From Montifringilla adamsi (lineage: Eukaryota > Chordata > Aves > Passeriformes > Passeridae), in contig JAGGNK010007448.1 of the NCBI GenBank assembly GCA_017590115.1, forward strand, positions 3,078,815 through 3,142,814: DNA of 64,000 bases, written 5' to 3'. Of this stretch, positions 35,055-47,496 are shown piece after piece (the stretch's first letter is position 1; every line of letters begins with the position of its first letter). Position numbers and translations under genes: made by a program. A model generated the notes under the pieces. That model ran no database searches. It was not told where the DNA came from and saw nothing but the letters and a program-made list of their open reading frames with translations.

Positions 35055-35792
35055 GGCCCTCATAATTCAGGAAGGGTTCTCTTTTGGGAAGCTCCCAGTG
35101 GACACTGCCTGCAGCCGCCTGTGGCTCCTTGTAGGAGAAGCTTGTGTGTATCCAGGAGGCTTGGTCAGGCTCAGTGCTTTTGATGTCCTCATAAAGCCAT
35201 CACTCCAGAGCTTGGAATCACAGAGCTATTGAACTCGGTCATAATAGAGTGGGTAAAGTGCTCCCAGTGGTTTTGATTTTATTATATTTTTATTTTTTGA
35301 TAGACAATATAATGTCATGTCAGATCCCGGCTTGCTTGGGCATTCCCTGTCACTGCACAGTGAGATACAACATCAGAATTATTGCTTGGCTTCTAAGTCA
35401 CTGCCAGGGGTTGAACCTCCAAGTGAACATTCCTTGATAGAAGCTGTATTTTGTTGAGTGTTTGCAAACTCTATATCCCCCTGCACAACCCATGGCTGCT
35501 CCCAGGAGTGCAGGGAGCAGCGCTTCTGGCTGGGATGAAAGGTAGGGTGTTCTAGTGGAAGAGATGGAATAGGGAAATTATTTCTGGCTGGCATTTAGAC
35601 TGAAGAAACTGCTGATTTAGCTGAGCTGAGGGTGATTGGGTTTAATCTGCAATGGAATTGACTTGTAATGTCCTTTTTACTTATCACCAGAGGAGGAATC
35701 TACTGAAAAAGAGGGCAGAGCACCAAACTGAGCTGAACCACTGCCAGCAGAAAGGTTATTGATTCCCTGCAGGAGCAGAGAGGAAGCTGCTT
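35055..35792. other. Unique sequence, no gene seen
   Basis: No recognisable feature other than short chance frames. Confidence 0.5.
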
Positions 35793-35970
35793 TCATAGAA
35801 TCACAGAATGGTTTGGGTTGGAAGGGATGTTAAAGCTCATCTCATCCCACCCCCTGACATGAGCAGGGACACCTTCCACTGTCCCAGGCTGCTCCAAGCC
35901 CCAGTGTCCAGCCTGGCCTTGGGCACTGCCAGGGATCCAGGGGCAGCCACAGCTGCTCTGGGCAAACCCT
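35793..35970 (-). mobile_element. CR1 LINE, short 3' fragment
   Basis: Begins with 'TCATAGAATCACAGAATGG' and 'TTTGGGTTGGAAGGGATG', the CR1 tail and 3' UTR on the minus strand. It continues with 'CCAGCCTGGCCTTGGGCAC' and 'GGGCAGCCACAGCTGCTCTG', then breaks off. It belongs to the same subfamily as the 1.3 and 4.3 kb copies. Confidence 0.93.
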
Positions 35971-37497
35971 TTGAACAGCAGATCATGCTTTATGGGAATC
36001 CCTGACCTGGAATCACAGATTTCCAGAGATCTCAGTCCAAACCTTGAGAAATGGAGATTGGAAGCAGCAGAACCCTCTTTTGGAGAGTTTTCTCACATGG
36101 AGGATTGGCATGAGAACAGCAGATCATTGCAATGTGCTCCTCTCAATGCATCAAGTGACACACAGCCTAGAGCAGGCCCCTGGAAATTAATGCTTTCCAC
36201 AGATTCATTTTGTTTTGGGAAACTCTACCAAGATGAACATGGTCCCTCAGCCTGGCACCTCCTCATCCCTGGCAGGCTGTACCCACCCTGTTTTTCCTTA
36301 TGGCTGGCCCAGAGGGGATCCAGAGCCCAGTGTCCTGTGCAGGGCTGGGTGGCTGCTCTGCAAAGGCTGTTGACTACAGCCTCTGTGTGAGCTCCTTTGC
36401 CTGGGGAGAAATCATTGATACCTTTTTACAGCAAGGATAAATCTGAGAATGGCCTGAAAATCTGCAGGAAATTACTTTTCAAGTGACCGATGATATGACC
36501 TCTAATTTCCTAATGATCTAGGAAGAGTTCAAGCCCAAGTGCTTGTATATGCAGAATGCCAAATTTATATATACAAAACATCATAATTACTGTCATGGAG
36601 ATTTACAGTGCTTTACAACTCATTAATAACCATAATAATAATATTTACCATAACTCTTTCTGGCAGATTAATTGCAATTCTCTTTGACCATTCTCAAACT
36701 ACTCTTCTCACAACATCTTTCCCATCGGCATGAGAATGAAGTACACAAAATGTAATTTATTGACATCAAGGGTGGCTTTATTTCCATGTGTTTATTTGAG
36801 ACAAAAGGAGATATTTGCTATTGAAGCGAAAGCATAAGCAGTAATGAATCAGAAAATCTTTTAAGGCAGAGCTGTGTATTGCTCCACTTCAATCTGGCAT
36901 TAGCAGGTGATGTGTTGGCGACAGACATGTGGGATTCTTGCTGCTCAGTTAAGGTACCATTTTCAGAATTAAGTGTATAAAAGAAAGATGTAGCCATTTG
37001 CATGAGAATCTTTTAGGTCTTTCACATCTGTTTTAGGAGGGAGAAACATCCACAGATGAAAAATGTCAAGTTTAGGCTACACTGACTGTTGTTTAGCTGA
37101 TGAGCTGAGGTGATAGAAATTTCCCATTCTTCTAAATACCATCAAAATGATGAGATCTGGAGAAAAGAAAAAAGTAAGAAAACATTTTCCCATTTTCTCT
37201 GCTTTCCTACTCCTCAGTGTGCAAAATTTGTGAGCAGTGTCAGATGGGATAGAAAATGTTGGCGTGCAATGGAATTTCTTAGCATTAACTTTTGTATGCT
37301 GTTGTAATTTCTTATATTTCCTTGTATTTTTATAAGATAACAGTCTTTAAAACTGCTGCAATAACATAGCTTATTTCAACAGCCTGTACTATTCCTGCCA
37401 ATGCCATGGGTTCCTCTTTAATGAATTGTTCTGTCTAGGTCTGATTTTATCCAGTACCAGAAATTTGGGGTTAATAGACCTTTGTTCCATGGCAGAT
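35971..37497. other. Unique sequence, no gene seen
   Basis: The AT-rich part 36540-36800 has few runs and could be conserved non-coding DNA. No exon is recognised. Confidence 0.45.
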
Positions 37498-37755
37498 TCA
37501 TAGAAACAGAATTCTAGATTTGGGTTTGGTTGGGTTTGGTTTGGGTTGGAAGGGACATTAAAGCTCATCTCATCCCCCTCTCTGCCATAGGCAGGGACAA
37601 CTCCCACTGTCTCATGTTGTTCCAAGCCCCATCCAGCCTGGCCTTGGACACTTCCAGGGATTCAGGGGCAGCCACACCTGCTCTGGACACCCTGTCCCAG
37701 GGCCTCCCCACCCTCCGAGAGAGTATTCTTTCCCTATTACCGAATCTAAACCTAT
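37498..37755 (-). mobile_element. CR1 LINE, 3' fragment with a duplicated tail phrase
   Basis: Minus-strand CR1: 'TCATAGAAACAGAATTCTAG', then 'GGTTGGAAGGGACATTAAAG', 'CCAGCCTGGCCTTGGACAC' and 'CAGGGCCTCCCCACCC'. At 37517-37549 the phrase TTTGGGTTGG is expanded into several GGTTTGG-like units, probably slippage within the tail. Truncated near 37755. Confidence 0.92.
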
Positions 37756-40700
37756 TATTTTTGATTAATTCATTAATTTGAAATGGCAGTTAAATTAGTG
37801 TTTGTATTTATTGACATTGTTCTGTTGTCTGCTAAAAAAAAAAAGAAAAAAAAAGAAAAGAAAGTCAGGCAATATTAGCATTTTGTATCTTAGTTTCATG
37901 CTTCTCTTTGTTTACTCCTCCAAAGCACATTTTGGGTATAAAATGACCATTCCATTTATTGTGTTGGCATGACTCGGGGGTAGAAGAAATGATCTGCTGT
38001 TGTTCATAAGAATAGCACCCACTGAGTGATGGTTTAAAAAAGTCTGGCTCCAAGACACACCAACCACTCAGATCTCTGGTTGAACTCATCGTGAGCTGGG
38101 AGCACCATGTGTGAGTCAAAGTCACAAAAACACGTAACCTCATGTTGAAATCCTGCTTCAAATGTATTATACAATAATTGAATAATTTGTCAGGCCCACA
38201 CAACCTTTAACTGCATCCAGTGTTGCGGAATCAGACTTCCCACTGAGATACAACAACCTGGATATTAAGAAAACTTCCACAGGATGACAGGCAGAAACCT
38301 CAAACACCCCCAGCCTCGGCTCTGTCTCATCAGACTTTCATCTCTGGGAGACAATTATGAAAGCTCATGTGTTATAATATAAAACACTGAACTATTAGTG
38401 CCTGCTGACATGGAGAAAAATGGTAATAGTATTTCTCTCCCACCTGCCTGTCCTTCAATTTAATTTTATAGCAGTTGTCTCATAATTTTTCGAAGTTTCC
38501 AAAAAAAAGACTTAATGAACCTTTTCTAAAAGAAAGTGCCAAGCAAGCTAAATGGAGAAGTTGCTGCCAATTCTGCCTTTTTAATACTTTTAAAACAAAT
38601 ACAGATTTAGAGGCACACTCATAGCAAAGCTGTGTGCCAAAGGCCATCGGAACTGAAGACATGTTTTAGAATATATACATATAAAGTGGGTCTGATGAGT
38701 CACATAATTTGTTGCCTGGAGACAGAATACATTTACACCATGTTCTTTAATCTATTTCTAATTTATATGATGTTCCTTGGTCTAATGGGTTGGTTCCCTG
38801 TGCCGAGTGTCCAGCAATAGACTCTTAACAAGGACCAGTCTATGTTTATTCATATATTCTCCGTTACGTTCTCCATAATTCCAGAGAGATAATTACCCAT
38901 GACTGTATTCTCCTTTCCCAAGTAAATTAAAGGGTTTCCCATGCAGGGTGTCCTCCTGGGACCACAAAGAGTTTTCTGAGGGTCTGTGATGGTTCAGGTA
39001 CAAGGAGACTCCCAGCTTAGCTGTAATTTTTGAGGTCCTTCCTATTTTCAAACCGACACCTATGTCATCACTCCCATTACAGAAAAATTCCTCTAATCTG
39101 AAAAACCCCGCTGGTGGAAAACCTGCCCTCATCCCATGAAAAGCAAGAGGTACCATGGGGATGTTTTTGTTGTCAGTGAATCATATCTGGTAGGAGTTGT
39201 TTCTTTTCCTTGTGCCACAACTCCAGCCCCCTCTGAGCCTCCCAGCCAATTGCTTTGGCAGAAGCCCTTGGAAGCCCAGAGTACAGTAATTGCTTCATTG
39301 TGTTGCTTTAAGAGGAAAGGAAAATAGTTATTACTGTGAGCAAGTGCTTCTGGTTTTTTTCCCCTATTGCAATTGTGTGTTTTGGTTACGAAACGTACCC
39401 TACTCTGAAACGGGTGTTTTGAGACTTTCTCTTGTTGAGGTGCAAGGTTGAGAATGGGCATCTGATTATAATGCAGCCACTGGTAATGACAGAAAGCATT
39501 GGCTTGGAGAAATGCTCTCCATTTATAAAATGGGAGAGAAACTATTGCTGATTAATTTTTGTCCTGATTTGTTTATGGAAGGTAACAAAAAGCAGCACAG
39601 TTGTGTTCCTGGAAAGTGTGCTGAGACTTGATGCTGATGTACTTCCATCTCATCTTCAGTTATAGAAAATTGAATGGAGATTATAGTTTTCAAATGACTG
39701 CACTTACTTGTTTACTCATCTGGATATAGGTGTAAATATGGAATTTGTGGTTGGTCAGTGGCTGAGATAAAGCTCCCCTAAATTCTTTGTGCTGCCTGTG
39801 AAGAAGTTGTTTTTCCATAAGACTGTTCTGAAAAAAACTAACAGACAAAAGCCCAGCTCCAGTAAACTGAGATAACCCATTATTAGACATATCTAGAAAT
39901 TTATGACTGGAAAAGGTATTAGGTTGTGACCTGATGGTCTCCTGCTGCTGAGGCTCCAACAGTGATTAGGAAGTGATTTCATCTCCATGGGAAGGCTGCT
40001 GCCCTCATACCTGTTTTATTTCTCATTGAGAAGCTGAACATGGTATTAAGGACTAAGAGGAAAAAATGCCTCCCCACACATCCACACAGAGTGTTATCAC
40101 TGCCAGCTTCTCTCTTCAAAGACCCCTGACTGAAGCCCTGTGTGACTAAGTCCACTTAATTCCCCCACCAAGAGAAAAAAAAGTAGAGTTCAGAAGTTCA
40201 AGGAGCTCTCCTGAAAACCACACGCTTGTGGTTGTCTGGGCTGCAGGCGGAAGAGTTCGGCTGAATCGCTCGGTGTTTGGGACGTGGTCACACTCAGTGA
40301 TGTCTTCATTCCAGGCAAGCAATGGCCAAAAACGTGGAAAGTGACACACACTGCTGGTGGGACATGACCAGTCTCGGAAATGTTGCCTTAGATGTCACCT
40401 TGGGAGCTGTTTGAGATGAAGTATCTGGAAGCCTCATCCCAAGTTCTGGGAACATTTAGCATAAGATTGTACATTCATGGCATTGAGAGGCTCGTATATA
40501 ACCCTGAATAGCATCTCCCTTTCCTCCCAACTTGTGGAACTGTTAATAGTAGTAGTCTCCTGTAAAGCTTAAAGTACATAGAGCATTTAAAGCTTGTAAC
40601 ATTTATAGATTGCTACAGAAGCAGGAGAATCAAGCTAATGAAAGGATTGGGTGGGTGCCCTGAATTAATATGACCATAATCTAATTCATTTTAACTTCTT

Positions 40701-42094
40701 TCTGCTGCATATAAAACCTTCCTCTCTCCTCCAGCAGCACAATTAGGACCCAATTCACAGGCTTGTGGCAGATAGTGGGAGGGTTCCTGCACACTAGGGC
40801 TGAGAGGGCTTGAACAGCAGGTCCTGGGCAAGGGCAGAGGTATGATGGTAGAGGTGGTAGAGGTCCTCTCTGGAAGGTAGCAGGATATCTGGCAAAGAGG
40901 GACTCAAAGTTTGAGGAGTCAATAGGAGAATCAGAGCCAGGGGGTAAAGACAAAATGCTGGGTTTTGAGAGGGCTGCATTGCTATAATTTCAATTAGAGA
41001 TTTTTATTTTCTTTTCCTTTAAATGTCCATAGTATAGAGCCTACCTGTACTCTGATAGAGGCTGCTCCTTTCCATATGGCATTTTACCCTCCCTTCACTG
41101 CCCTTCCTATTCCCTGGAGAAACTGTGTTTGGAGAATACGTCTTGTAGTTTTTAAGTGCACTGAAACACATTTGACTGCGCTGTCTCCTTTTGTTCTTTG
41201 TATCATCCCCATCTCCCATCCGTTTTGCTTTGTTTCAGCCCAAAAGGAAGGGTTATTGCATGCTCTGTAGCTCATCCCTGGGAAGCTCAGAGGGTGGGAC
41301 GGGAGCCGAGGACCTGCAAGCAGTCAGGTGCAGATGCTGGAGGGGAAAGCAGGATTTGGAGAGCGAGCAATGCATTGTGGATTGTTCTGACAGAGTTTGT
41401 TGAACTGTGTTACTGGATCACTGAGGCCAAGAAAATATTACAACACATGTCAGTGTAACAGCCAGTTCATACTTCTGACCTTTTCATTTGCTTCTCAGAA
41501 GAGGAGTGTGACACTGGTTTCTATGTGCGTGCTCTGACAGCCTTCCTTGTCTACTGGAGAGTTATGGAAAATAATACAATAACGTAATAAAGGACTATCA
41601 AATCCTTTTCCTAAAACCAAAACCCATGCATTCCCTGCTAGGGCTTCAAAGCTTCTGAGTGGTCATAAGTTAAGGGATGGGCCTGTTCTAAGATGTGGAA
41701 AATTCAGTGAAAAACAAGGCGTTAAAGAAGGTAATAGCTGGACACGATTGAATGGGGAGCACTGTTCTTCACGGACCTGTCCTGAACCCGTGCACCAGCA
41801 CAGTTTGAGGGCTGCTGTTGTGCTTGGAGTAAACCTAAAACCAAAGCTGAAGCCACTTGCACTCATTAAAGAACTCGTGGCTGCTTTCACTGTGCTGGAT
41901 GAGCAAATCTTGCCCTGGTCAGACACATATTCAAGTGAGTCTCTCCTATGTGTTGATGGCAGCTATTTATAACACCTTATTTAGGAGGCTCTCTCCATCA
42001 TTTTCTTTCTCCATTGAGTCTATGAAGGCATAGTACATCTAAATTAAGCTTATTTTCTTACTTGTCTCCTGGAAGTTTGTGGTGTTTTTGGTTG
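37756..42094. other. Unique sequence, no gene seen
   Basis: Contains an A-rich tract at 37834-37862. No recognised transposon, RNA gene or exon elsewhere. The segment 38795-39130 has no tandem structure and no match that I can name. Confidence 0.5.
37834..37862. repeat. A-rich low-complexity tract
   Basis: A-runs interrupted by single G. Confidence 0.93.
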
Positions 42095-42119
42095 TTTTTT
42101 TTTTTTTTTTTTTTTTTTT
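42095..42119. repeat. Poly-T homopolymer, 25 bp
   Basis: Twenty-five consecutive T, read directly. It may be a minus-strand poly-A, but no element body is recognised next to it. Confidence 0.97.
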
Positions 42120-42646
42120 CTGATCAGTAAGTGTATAAGAGTCTCACAATGGAGGCTAAGGTAGGTGTCTAAATGTAAGTGGTGTTTACACCCAGTTCTC
42201 TAATTGTGTCCTGCATCCTTATTCAGATAAGATACATCTTGTCCCTTCCTCCTCAATTGCTGTGCCTTGTTAAAGTGTTTCCAAGGTGGCTGCACATCCA
42301 TCCTGATTCCATGTGCTTCTGTGAATACCTGGATGTGCATAGGGGATGATAAAGTCTGTTTTATCTGAAGGAGCAGGAAAATACTGCCTTAAATAGAGAA
42401 ATGCTTGCAGGGATTTGTGTGTATAAGAGGTGAAGAAATAGCTGCAGTTGAGAAAAATTGTGGACTTCCCCCAGGTAATACAAGGAACAACCAGCACCTG
42501 TAGATTTAGGGCTGAATTAAAGTTCAGGTGGATGAATGCAGTTCTGCTACCCAGAGCTCCTGCTTCCATCAAGCCAAGATCTGGATGATGGGCTCTGCAG
42601 GGACAGAGGTGTTTCCCTGCAAACAAGGGCACTACAGACATACAGC
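42120..42646. other. Unique sequence, no gene seen
   Basis: Nothing recognised. Confidence 0.5.
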
Positions 42647-42703
42647 TCACAGAATCACAGAATCATTTAGGTTGAAAAAAATGTTCATGATCAAGTCCAA
42701 CCT
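42647..42703 (-). mobile_element. CR1 LINE, very short 3' fragment
   Basis: 'TCACAGAATCACAGAATC' then 'ATTTAGGTTGAAAAAAATG' and 'TGATCAAGTCCAACCTC' is the minus-strand 3' end of a CR1 subfamily with ATTTAGGTTGGAAAAGAC wording. Only about 57 bp remain. Confidence 0.8.
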
Positions 42704-43609
42704 CTCCTTGCAGCTTCTCCATTTCCAGGCTCCTTCTGCTCCATCCTTGGTCCCACTGTGAGGTGCCCATGTCAGATTTTGGCATCATCTCCTGGAGGGC
42801 TCTGTGTGCTGCCTCAGGGGTGCTTCTGCTCCCAGCCAGCCGGCAGAGCAGAGGTGCTCCCGTGCCTGTCTGCCTGCTCCATCTGGTTGGAAGGGATGTG
42901 GTTTAGGATGCCAGCAGTGCATCCCACAGTTAACATCTGCTTTGTCAGCCCCTGGTGTAATCCTCCAGATAAAGCAGAGACCTCACTTGGTGCCTGCAGG
43001 GGAAAGGAAACCACAGTGCTGAAAAGGGCAGTGTCAGGATTCATGGAAGAGTCCCCAAGAAAGCTCAATATGCTGTGGTGAAATGCACCCGTACGGGGCT
43101 GAAACCTGCTCACATTCCTTGTGGAAGAGCTGTATTACAGAGCCTTCCCTTAAACAAAGTATCTGCAGGCAAAGCTGATGAGATCCCATCCCTGAGGAGC
43201 GCCTGCAGGGCCAGGCTTGTGCTCTCCAAACCACTTCGGGATGAATGGCAGAGCAGAGCTGGGTAGCCTGTAAATACAATTATTTGTTTATTTACACAGA
43301 AACTCCCTCCTGTTCCTTGCAGAGCCCTGAAGCAGAGCTTCACTGGGGTCTGTGTGTGCTGGTTTGGGCAGGAAGCATGGCACAGGGGGCACTTGACCTG
43401 GTTGAAAGACAGCTCCTCTGACTCATCAGCTGAAAGCAAAATGAGCTGTATATATTTAAAGCAAAGCCCTATTTTAAAAATTAATGATCTGCAAGGGAGA
43501 GAGGAGAAACTGCTTCTCTGTAATGCAGAAAAAGGCCCTGATGACCACAGCCTGGGTCCCTTTCCAGATGATGTCATCATCAGTCTAAATAATAAATTTT
43601 TAACGATGT
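42704..43609. other. Unique sequence, no gene seen
   Basis: Overlapping frames of up to 156 codons on both strands and no family features. A near-palindrome around ATGATGTCATCAT with a CRE-like TGATGTCA lies at about 43568-43580. Confidence 0.45.
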
Positions 43610-43611
43610 GG

Positions 43612-43653
43612 AAAAAAAAAAAAAGAAGGAGGAAGAAATAAAAAAAAAAAAAG
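43612..43653. repeat. A-rich / purine tract
   Basis: Two A-runs joined by a GAAGGAGGAAG purine bridge. Confidence 0.93.
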
Positions 43654-43859
43654 AGGGGGACTCTGTTTCAATGAGGAGTAAAAGTAGCTGGTGGCAACAG
43701 GGTCTAAGGAAAATATATGGTTGTGTGAGGTTTCTGCCCTGTGTAATTAGATTATCCCAAGTGTAGGAGTGTGCTGCAAAAGGCACATTGAAATGCCACT
43801 AATTGACTGCTCTGTGTCTTCCCCTGCCACGTGCCCATGGAAAACTGGGGTACTTGGGA

Positions 43860-43984
43860 TATATAAGGCAAAGGGGTATTCTATAAATGGGGTTGCTAAT
43901 AATAGGCAGTCAAGATTAGAAGGGAAAGCAGAAGCTCTCATCAGCCCAGAGAATGGGGGAGACTTTCCCCTCATATATAAAAGG
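43860..43984 (+). promoter_or_regulatory. Cluster of TATA-box-like motifs
   Basis: TATATAAGG at 43860-43868, TATAAATG at 43882-43889 and TATATAAAAGG at 43974-43984. The last is a very good TBP-type box. No open frame, GC box or cap signal that I can identify follows, so promoter activity is only a possibility. Such motifs also occur in LTRs, but I see no LTR ends. Confidence 0.2.
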
Positions 43985-45009
43985 CCACAAGAATTCCACT
44001 CAAATGGATTTGTGTTGGGTTGACAAACGTGAGCAGTGTGTTACCAGTGGAGTGCTCACACGGGCTCTTTAATGCAGTTTACACTCCTAGCAACACGATC
44101 ATCTGAAATGTGCTGGGTGGTTTCCTTGGATCCCCCTGGAAAGGTGCTGCCCCTGGCTCTGGGTGTGTTGTGCAGCTGAGAGGGCTCAGGGAGGCACCAG
44201 CAAGGTGCCACTGGAGGGGCTGAGGCACCAGTGTGGGCTCAGTGATGACATTTTTTCACTTCACACTGACTCCTCGTCGTGGGGAGCCCTCAGGCATTTT
44301 CTGTGAGACTCCAGCCAGAATTTTCACCAAAAAAAAAAGCCCTGATCCAAACCATAGCTAACACTGGAATTCTGTGGGGTGTCAGAATGTGTCTGAGGTA
44401 ATTTCAAGCTGTATTTTAAGTGACCTGACTCCCAGATCCTCCCATTCAGGGCTTGAGCCCCGTGCCTGTGTATTCCTGTAGGGATGAACCTCTCCATGAA
44501 GAACTTAGGAGCTAAGGAGACAAGACAGCAGCTATTCCAACCTGGCAGGAGAGGGGGCTCACTTGGCCAAAAGCAACACAAGATTCATGCCAAAACTGTG
44601 GACCAAAGCTGCATTTATTGAATCTCAGTCTTGTATTTTCCAAATGTATTAATTCAAATTAAGTTTTGTGTGGACCTCAGCGATCTGAAAGTCAGGCCCT
44701 GAAAGGAAAAGATGGGTTTCATGAGGCTTGGGGGTCTCTAATGGGAGATTTCAATGGTTTTAATACCCAAATCCACACCTTCTCCTCAGACTGTAAGGGA
44801 CAGATTTATGCCATGTTTTGTAGTGGGCTGATCTTAATACCCTTGTCGTGAGACAGATTTACTGGAGTTGTCAGGGCTGATTTGCTGTAGAAGTCAATAC
44901 CTCAGCATGCCAGTGCCTGAAGGAAAAAAGGCCTGGGTGTTTAACACCGTAAATATTTTATTCTTGCTCTGCCATACAGACCTCGCATGGCCTTTCAAAA
45001 ACAACTTAC
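43985..45009. other. Unique sequence, no gene seen
   Basis: Nothing recognised. Confidence 0.5.
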
Positions 45010-45085
45010 TTCTATTATGCCCCAGTTTCTCACGAGTTAAGTGGGGATAACAACATTTCTGAGAGTAGAGTGAGTAAGGCCCATG
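45010..45085 (+). repeat. MIR-like (CORE-SINE) remnant
   Basis: 'CCCCAGTTTCTCACGAG' followed by 'TTAAGTGGGGATAACAAC' fits the MIR phrase CTCAGTTTCCTCATCTG then TAAAATGGGGATAATAAT. The trailing 'GAGAGTAGAGTGAGTAAGG' fits the next part more loosely. MIR-type SINEs are ancient, tRNA-derived and inactive. Recognition is from memory over about 75 bp. Confidence 0.55.
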
Positions 45086-47267
45086 AAATAAGAAGACTTC
45101 TGCCCAGGAAGATGGAAAAAATTGTATTTTCTCTCCTAGGCCCTGTTATTTTGTTTAAATGAATTTGTTCCTTTTTGCTGTTTTCGTTGCTCCTGAAATA
45201 GTGACTGAATTTCCTTTCAGTTGTGTTCTGGTATGCAAGGGCACACACCTAGTAGACAACCTCCACCTTTGTGGGTTGTTTAGTGGCTCTCTGTGTTGAT
45301 GCTACTGTTCCCATAGTGAGGGAAAATGTCACCTGGGACAGTGTTTGTTGGGGGTTGAGGGTGACATTTCTAGGTCCAAGAGGAGATGCTGAATTTAACA
45401 AGTATGACACGGGTCTTTACCTGGTGGTGATGCAGAGGAAGACGACAAATATTCAGTCCTTACTGTCAAGGGTTTTTCTCTGCTCTGGGCCCCCGGTGAG
45501 AAGAGCAGACACTGCTGGGTTTTTCTTTTCTGCTGGCCAGGATCAAGCAGAATCTGAATCCCCAGGTCGCTGATCCATCCTGTGTATTCCCACAGTCCTT
45601 CCACCACTGGGAAAGAGGCATTGAGTGTGCTACAATCTAAACAAAACTCACATTTTACTGCTCTAATGCAGGTATTTAAGGGCTCTTTTTTGTTATTAGC
45701 TTGCCCAGAGTCTGCTGTGGATGGACAGCTTGTTAAACTTTGCCTCAGCTTGTGTGTGCTGAGCCTTTTGTCTGGTTTTGTCCCCATCACAGGGTACACG
45801 TGTCTCCCTGTGTACAGGGTGACATGGGCTGATGATAAAGATAAGCAATTTGGATAGAAAAAGGACACCAAGCTGTCCCTGAAAGCTGACACTCCAAGCT
45901 ACCCCTGTTTGGTGGAAACAAATAATGCTGCTGGGAGGACTGGAGTCACCTCACCATTTCTTCTGTGCTTGGCACTGGCTGCAGTGGAGATTTTTTGGCA
46001 GCACACTGGATGCAGGGCTGGGAGAAAAAAATTGAAAGAGCTGCCAGGGGTTGTGTGGAGGGGCTGAGTCCTCAGAGGAAGTGTAAGCCATCACACTCAT
46101 CTGCAGGAACCTGGCCTGCTCCAAAATGTGAGTTACACCATTTCTCAAATGCTGGATATAGCAAGAAATGACTGGGAGGTCAGTGATTCATTCTGGGTTA
46201 ATGTAAAGGTACCAGAGGGGCTAATAGAGGGGAAGAAAATTGATACTGGCTTTGCAGTGTTTGTGGTGCAGAAACGTGTACGAATGCTTCCCAGGGAAAG
46301 AGTGAAACAATCTGATGCAATATTAAAGCCAAAAAATACCCACCCAACAACAAACAAACAGCCATGGGGATGCAGGGGCTGGTAACAGTTGTTTGCAGGG
46401 CTGTAAATCAGAGCAGACTGAACAGGTACTTGTGCTTAGTGCTACATTTCACTGCAGCTGAGAGGAAAGGACCCTTGTGAGATGGTACGAATTGTATGGG
46501 AAAATTCTGTTTGAATTGTAACAACATGATTATTGTGTCAAATACACTTTGGTGTTCATCTGCTGAGTCACAGGAGGGACAGATTTGACCCTTTGGGACA
46601 AATACTCTGGGCAAATTAAAACTGGCTATTAAAGCTATATATAGTTGAAAAGGCAATGGTAACATTTTATACACTATGAGCATGTTCTATTTGTTACAGA
46701 AACCCATATCTGTAAAAAAGCAATTAGAAGTGCTTCCCTTAAAAAAAAGGCAATTGAACACACTGAATGAACTGCAGGAATTGTACAGTTTCCAGAAAAT
46801 GGTGGTAGTGAAGCATTTGTGGGATCCATAAAGTCACCATAAATTCCTAACTGAATATGGATTCACTCTCCAACTTTAAAACCACAAGATTTATTTCCTG
46901 CTGGCAGGGGAGGTGAAGTTCTCGGAGCTGGATCTGCCTGGAGCGTGCCAGCAGGTGGGGGAAGCACCAGTCTGCTCCCAAACCTTCAGTTTCCCTCCAC
47001 CTTGACTGGCCATGTCCTTTCAAGATGAGAAGGCAGGGCTGGGGTTTGGTTCTGTTGGAAGATCTGTCTGTGCTCTCAGTACTTACATGGGAAGTTAATG
47101 CTCAACATGTGCTATTGGGAAAGAGGATGAGGTAGTGGTACACCACTGGTTTCACTCAGGAAGATCAAGTTTTGGCACAAGAGCTGACTTTGAACTCACA
47201 AAAGCTCTGTCTGCACGTGGGCATGCTCGAAGGTTCTTTCCTTGTTGTGTGGTACAAACCTGAGCAG
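45086..47267. other. Unique sequence, no gene seen
   Basis: Open frames of up to 165 codons (45395-45892, minus) lack recognisable features. No repeats are recognised. Confidence 0.5.
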
Positions 47268-47496
47268 TGGACAAGGACACACAAGGACATGGAGTGACAG
47301 GGCAAGGGGGAATGGCCTCCAGCTGATGGAGGGCAGGGTTAGATGGGATATTAGGAAGAAATAAGAGGTGAGGTCCTGGCACAGGTTGCCCAGAGCAACC
47401 TGGTCTGGTGGAAGGCTTCCCTGCCCATGGCAGGGGTTGGAAACAGATGATCTTTAAGGTCCCTTCCAACCCAAACCATTCTGTGATTCCTTGATG
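47268..47496 (+). mobile_element. CR1 LINE, 3' fragment with internal deletion
   Basis: 'ACAAGGACATGGAGTGACAG', 'GGGAATGGCCTCCAGCTGA' and 'TTAGATGGGATATTAGG' are followed by 'CAGGTTGCCCAGAGCAACC' joined directly to 'TGGTCTGGTGGAAGG'. The roughly 45-bp segment present in the sister copies (TGTGGCTGCCCCTGGATCC and onward) is missing. It ends with 'CCCTTCCAACCCAAACC' plus 'ATTCTGTGATTCC'. A 193-codon minus frame running from 47152 across this copy is partly CR1 antisense and is not a gene. Confidence 0.93.

Noticed and set aside
38795..39130. Possible LTR fragment
   Set aside because: No TG...CA ends, primer-binding site or second copy could be found.
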